A DNA stretch of 64,000 nucleotides from Ptychodera flava (taxonomy: Eukaryota; Hemichordata; Enteropneusta; Ptychoderidae), in assembly GCF_041260155.1 (NCBI RefSeq), contig NC_091929.1, forward strand, positions 43,344,244 to 43,408,243, given 5' to 3'. Positions within the stretch are counted from its first letter, which is position 1. Every line of letters begins with the position of its first letter. Below, one piece after another: positions 60,583 through 64,000 of this stretch. A program made the translations under genes and the position numbers. The notes under the pieces are model-generated. The model searched no databases and was not told the DNA's origin. It saw only the letters and a list, made by a program, of their open reading frames with translations.

Positions 60583-62529
60583 GAAATGATTTAAAATGCT
60601 ACATACCGAGATCGTCTGCGACGATGTGGACAATATGGGGCCTTCTCTTGGCAGCTGAATTTTGTAAAAATGAAAAGAAGTACTGAGCACACTACCAAAA
60701 TATTGGCCATGTCGTGTTTAGCAGCTTCAAAAAACCGTGAAGCTGACAAATAAATCATCGTCTTATGATATTGAGTTAAAGGACACGAAATAAATTAGAG
60801 AATTAACTGACTTCGTGCTATAATGTATCCATTTGTCCGAACGACCCATTTTGAGGCTCTTTCCAAACTGTAAGGCCAACAAGTATGTAAGTAATTAAGC
60901 AGACTTTTTTAACGAGTGTAGCACTATCAGCTAACTCTAAGCTTTCAAAAGACCTTATAAGCAAATGACGACCAACATTCTGATTTGACACGCATGTCTT
61001 AACCTTCCAAAATGGCGAAAATAAAATTAATAGTTCGTGCTCACGATTCATTAGCGACACGATAAATCCAGTGCAATTTCTCTAGATTTGGACTCTAACA
61101 ATACTGGCGCCATGAAATACCAGCACAGTATTGACAAGATGGTCGAACTCGTTTACACATTTAAAATGCCTACACGCTCTTTACTATTATTTTTCGAGGC
61201 CAAACGAACCAATTACTACCCGCCAAAGACGCGAGGATTATTTTAGGTTAATAGTGATCATGCATTTTATGATTTTGAATCACACGTGTTTCAGACTTTC
61301 TTTTAATGACATATCCTCAAATCCAATGGAACGGACGTGTTGCTTTGAAAATGAGGTCATTTTCTATTTCCAAGTTAGCCCATGTCATAATCTTCCAAAT
61401 TGGCGCCAAGAAAATTAATATTTCACGCTCACGATTCATTAGCGTCCTTGGACGCGATAAATCCCGGGCAATTCCTCTCGATTTGGACTCTAACAATACT
61501 GCCCCCACGAAATACCAGCACAGTATCGACGATATTGTCTTACTCGTTTACACATTTTAAAATTCACCCAGCAACTTTTCCCTCATGGAGGGTAGTTTTT
61601 TGCGTACTACCCCTATGTTCTATTGTATTTGAACCATTTGTAATATTGAGCTGTTATTATCATTGACATTTATTCATGGCGTGGGGTTGAAACAAAAGAA
61701 TTGTAGCATGTCACGCATGGGCAAGTGATAATTTGTACCTTTTTATCTTTTCCATTGTCAGTAGAAATCAAAGTAATGTATATCGCATCTTATTTTAATT
61801 TTTATTGCCTCGGTATTCGACATAGCCACGATACTACATAAATGGACACACTAACTCACAGGAAAAACTAACTCAGACACTCAGGACCACGGTCACTCCC
61901 TTGTGGAGTAACTGAGACAGGACATTCACTCAGGGACTAATTCAGGCAGGGACACCGGCTCACGCAGTCACACTCAGGCAGACAGGACCACGGTCACTCC
62001 TTTGTGGAGTGACCGAGACAGGACTAACCCAGGCAGCCACACCCACAGGCAGATTCACAGACTGATGTATCAGTGGTTCGGCCGTGAGACCGAGCCATGG
62101 TTCCGTATTCAATAAACAAGTTATAGTTCAACATTATCATTCGTCTTCAGTTCCAGTTTCATTACAGATGATACGACATGGACATTCAAATCATGTTTAA
62201 CACTTCAATCCCACAAATATCGCCTTCATTTTATACGAATGTTTGGATAAAGAAACAAACTTGGCATGTTGTAACACTTCTAACTTTCAATAGTTTCGCC
62301 CATTGCAACCTCTTTTTCAAATGATCTCTTGTCTAATAGTATCTTGTCAGGTAAAAATTGAGCGAATTGGAGATAAACTTCAGCTGATATTGTTTTGTCT
62401 GGGATTCACAAATGGCGATGACATTTTGCTGTGCGTCGCGCGAAAAGTACACAAAATCAGTAAAATTGGAGGGAAGAATGACTTACCCAGTGCTACACCA
62501 AGGAAACAAATTGCCAGGATTAGCTTCAT
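44135..62529 (-). CDS. Arylsulfatase B-like secreted sulfatase, complete 16-exon gene (right-hand paralogue)
   Basis: Exons in transcript order: 62487-62529, 60607-60654, 60030-60141, 59541-59592, 54055-54158, 53484-53599, 52629-52726, 51558-51659, 50963-51032, 50371-50468, 49679-49815, 48503-48564, 47769-47889, 46263-46321, 45209-45307, 44135-44310. All introns are GT-AG and phases join to 1497 nt (498 aa plus stop). Residues 1-15 form a signal peptide (MKLILAICFLGVALA). Next come metal-binding ADDLG (D28, D29), formylglycine motif CSPTRSSLMTG (C66, R70), GKWHLG (K120, H122), PHSPLE (H221), D281-N282 across the exon 10/11 junction, and K299. The family (ARSB/ARSI/ARSJ) hydrolyses sulfate esters, with ARSB acting on N-acetylgalactosamine-4-sulfate; substrate here is inferred only by family. 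Human ARSB is 533 aa, so the length fits. NES at N127 is a possible glycosylation site. I chose the start because it opens the signal peptide and is shared by both paralogues. Confidence 0.93.
44936..45040. repeat. Foldback element in intron 15 of right gene
   Basis: The outer arms TAGACTGAAAGATC and GATCTTCAAGTCTA, with an inner hairpin ACGCTCCC/GGGGAGCGT, form an imperfect palindrome of about 105 bp. Confidence 0.6.
45879..46218. mobile_element. TTAA MITE (GGTAG-ended family), intron 14 of right gene
   Basis: 340 bp with ends GGTAGAACGCGCC and GGCGCATACTACC. TTAA is kept only on the left (45875-45878). It lies only 44 bp from the exon 14 donor side. Confidence 0.75.
46337..46541. mobile_element. 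Small MITE with AACACGATTGG ends, intron 13 of right gene
   Basis: 205 bp with matching inverted ends (AACACGATTGGAACTAATTT at the left and its inverse at the right). It begins only 15 nt upstream, in transcript direction, of the exon 14 acceptor. Confidence 0.75.
46542..47768. other. Remainder of intron 13, right gene
   Basis: Contains a short tandem duplication of AAATCTTTGAACCTCTAC (about 46986-47030). No further exon, repeat family or RNA gene was recognised. Confidence 0.45.
48077..48425. repeat. Compound microsatellite (GTCT)n-(GT)n-(GTAT)n in intron 12 of right gene
   Basis: (GTCT)n to about 48149, mixed GTAT/GT, (GT)n to about 48300 with two GGT interruptions, then (GTAT)n to about 48392 and CTAT/GTAT variants. 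On the transcribed strand it reads as AC/ACAG repeats. It ends 77 nt from the exon 12 donor. Long open frames across it are repeat artefacts. Confidence 0.95.
48565..49678. other. Intron 11 of right gene
   Basis: AT-rich. Two AAGATAAA...GGGTTTGACC-like repeats near 49310-49365 are the only pattern. No exon or element was found. Confidence 0.45.
50515..50596. repeat. Hairpin in intron 9 of right gene
   Basis: CCACAGGCACCG and GTTGATA at the left are mirrored by TTATCAAC and CGGTGCCTGTGG at the right, giving a strong 80-bp foldback just left of the duplication boundary at 50699. Confidence 0.7.
52137..52465. mobile_element. TTAA MITE (GGTAG-ended family), intron 7 of right gene
   Basis: Paralogous copy of 4207-4559, 329 bp, flanked by TTAA at 52133-52136 and 52466-52469. 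Confidence 0.8.
54271..58611. mobile_element. Long-inverted-repeat element, intron 4 of right gene (left end deleted)
   Basis: Paralogous copy of 9633-14592. About 720 bp corresponding to 9680-10400, which includes most of the left inverted repeat, is deleted after 54315. The right inverted repeat (about 58373-58611) is intact. The interior keeps the helicase and HNH remnants. Confidence 0.7.
54316..57090 (+). pseudogene. Degenerate helicase-HNH protein gene, right copy
   Basis: This copy retains a better Walker A (GGVESGKT, 55837-55860), then LTHRLAKEMRARGVKAQTYH, IDEVC (about 56048), YSGQGLTI (about 56630), SWMEYMH, and HNH residues NHCATC (56919-56936) and GHTRDNIRLTC (about 57012-57044). 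Stops occur, for example at 55063 and after EYMH. Together with the left copy it confirms the domain order helicase then HNH. Both copies descend from one insertion, so shared features are not independent evidence of function. Confidence 0.65.
60424..60582. repeat. (ATC)n / (ACC)n microsatellite in intron 2, right gene
   Basis: Expanded and interrupted version of the tract at 16390-16460, ending about 25 nt from the exon 2 donor. Confidence 0.9.
61167..62178 (+). repeat. Single LTR-like unit in intron 1 of right gene
   Basis: Counterpart of the two units in the left gene (17078-18016, 20635-22212), with no intervening internal sequence. Could be a solo LTR, or the unduplicated ancestral state. 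Confidence 0.5.
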
Positions 62530-63587
62530 CTTTGACGAATAACTAAAATAGGAAGAGATTCGTGTTGAAATTTTAGCGAAAAACATTATGGTGCAATGGA
62601 GCTATGCATTCGGAAGTCAAACTTGTCCACTAAACAGCATTATTTAAGATGAATAAATAATTTAGCAGTTCCAAGAGACAAACAAAAATGGCAATAATAA
62701 TAGCGCCATCTTGGACAATTTTGGTGGTGGTACAAGGTATCCGGAATGGGTAAGCATACCCTGCCAGCATCCTTCACTCGTCAAGATTGACCCAAGGTGA
62801 AAGATTTCATAATTCAGTAAACCCACCAAATTACTGTTGTAAGTCAAAGCAAGGAATGCTGTTACTAATCATTTGAGAATCAGATATGCCGTATCATCTC
62901 ACAACATTTCCCTATGTACCATAGAACTTCTAAATTTGTTTCACTTATCTACTTTCCGAGAATCCTTGTCTCGCTAGCATTTCTGCTAATAGGCTACATC
63001 TTACTCGAAAGTTTTCATATGAGTTACAAGCTCAAGGACTTTTGAAATGTATACAACATAAGCCGGAGGAAATGTTATATTACTTGACAAAGATTGGAAA
63101 GTTGGTGATTTCAAAACGAGTCTCTTTTGTCATATAGCTTGGTAAAAGAGTAAAGTTCGTCTAATTTCAAAAAAATGTATAGTTTAAAAAACCTACCTTA
63201 ATTGCTCAGTACGATGAGAATAAGGGAGACAGTTTCAGTTATCAGGGATTTTATAGCATTTTTGATAAGCTGAATATTCATAGCTTTTAAAACTCTTTAT
63301 GTTGAAGTGCTTTCTTTTTCAGGAAGCGGAGGCCGGAATATCACAAAAAATAAAGTTTTATGTATCGCAGCGTAACCAGTAACTCTTGATGTAGTCAAGC
63401 ATGAGGGTTCGTTTCCGGCGAATAAGTGAACAGATCATTCGATTCAGTTTACATAGTCAAATACAAAAGAGGAACATACAAAGAAAAATGATTGATCTTG
63501 CTGTGGATAGGAACTTCGGTTTTAGATATGCTGGTCATATCAGGGAATGTATGCCACCATACGGTGTTTATCAAATAGAAGACTCAA
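62530..63587. promoter_or_regulatory. Presumed promoter and 5' flank of right arylsulfatase gene
   Basis: Conserved with 22565-23601. No named promoter element recognised. Confidence 0.4.
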
Positions 63588-63872
63588 CAGTCTGTTTTTT
63601 TCAAAAACGCTGTGCTGTACCTGCTAAAGCTAAATAATGTTATGGCTAAAAATAACGAATCTAAAAGACGACAGTACCCCTGAACCCCTTCAGATGGTTT
63701 TATCCTGCATATTGCATTTTTTATTGGTCTTTCACATAATGTTGGCGACATTACAGTAAAGGAGCCGGTAGCAATTGAAATTTGTTTGCGCAATCGCACA
63801 TGTGACATTGGCTGGTACCGACAAATTTACATTTCACTCTTGTCTGGCATCGAGATACTACTATGCGAAAGG

Positions 63873-63968
63873 TTGTCGGGATTCATGAACAGAGTAGAGA
63901 CTCGCGGTCTAAAGTTACATGTCGTCGGGATACATGAACAGAGTAGAGACTCGCGGTCTTCAAAGTTA
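63873..63968. repeat. Tandem duplication of about 46 bp
   Basis: Two units of GTCGGGAT(T/A)CATGAACAG followed by AGTAGAGACTCGCGGTCT and AAAGTTA. The surrounding 63588-64000 shows nothing else. Confidence 0.75.
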
Positions 63969-64000
63969 ACACCGATTTATTCTTAGATGTGGAAGTTATG

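Larger units (their letters stand above)
50699..63587. repeat. Segmental (tandem) duplication, right copy
   Basis: This is the counterpart of 1-23601. It is shorter because it lacks most of the insertions found in the left copy. Homology ends near 63587, about 1 kb upstream of exon 1. Exons 10-16 of this gene (44135-50468) have no partner inside the window because the left copy is cut off there. Confidence 0.9.

Overview
This is metazoan nuclear DNA: AT-rich, intron-rich, full of microsatellites and transposable elements, with GT-AG introns and an animal secreted enzyme. The repeats (a BEL/Pao LTR element, a pearl/Helentron-like core-repeat element, several TTAA-target DNA elements, a THAP remnant, a P2X7-C-like remnant) suggest a marine invertebrate such as a hemichordate, cephalochordate or lophotrochozoan. 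I cannot name the species.

The backbone is a tandem, head-to-tail pair of arylsulfatase B-like genes on the minus strand. The right-hand gene (44135-62529) is complete: 16 exons splice to an uninterrupted 498-aa secreted sulfatase with signal peptide, the formylglycine motif CSPTRSSLMTG and all expected metal and catalytic residues. The left-hand gene (377-22564) shows exons 1-9 (248 residues, about a dozen substitutions) and runs off the left edge. The duplicated block, including introns and about 1 kb of 5' flank, covers 1-23601 and 50699-63587.

The two copies share intron positions but differ by many insertions, so each serves as an empty-site control for the other. The left copy alone carries: a 1.65-kb core-repeat element (1066-2715); a 1.03-kb TTAA element (3175-4202); a 5'-truncated LINE (4656-5155); a 2.8-kb composite with a nested TTAA/THAP element (6513-9310); a 584-bp solo LTR (21510-22093); and a 934-bp element with 62-bp perfect inverted ends (18601-19534).

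Intron 4 of both copies holds an older, GC-richer, degenerate element of about 5 kb. It has inverted ends of about 250 bp and encodes a decayed protein with SF1 (RecD/Pif1-type) helicase motifs followed by an HNH nuclease motif, possibly preceded by a family-B polymerase-like region. This is the best candidate for an undescribed mobile system.

The 20 kb between the genes holds no host gene that I can support. It contains MITEs, tRNA-like SINE copies, an 8.5-kb BEL/Pao element (26353-34870; about 1.1-kb LTRs, CATCT target duplication, frameshifted genes) inserted in a decayed LINE endonuclease region, more LINE fragments, and several foldback elements at 35.4, 40.4 and 41.0-41.5 kb.
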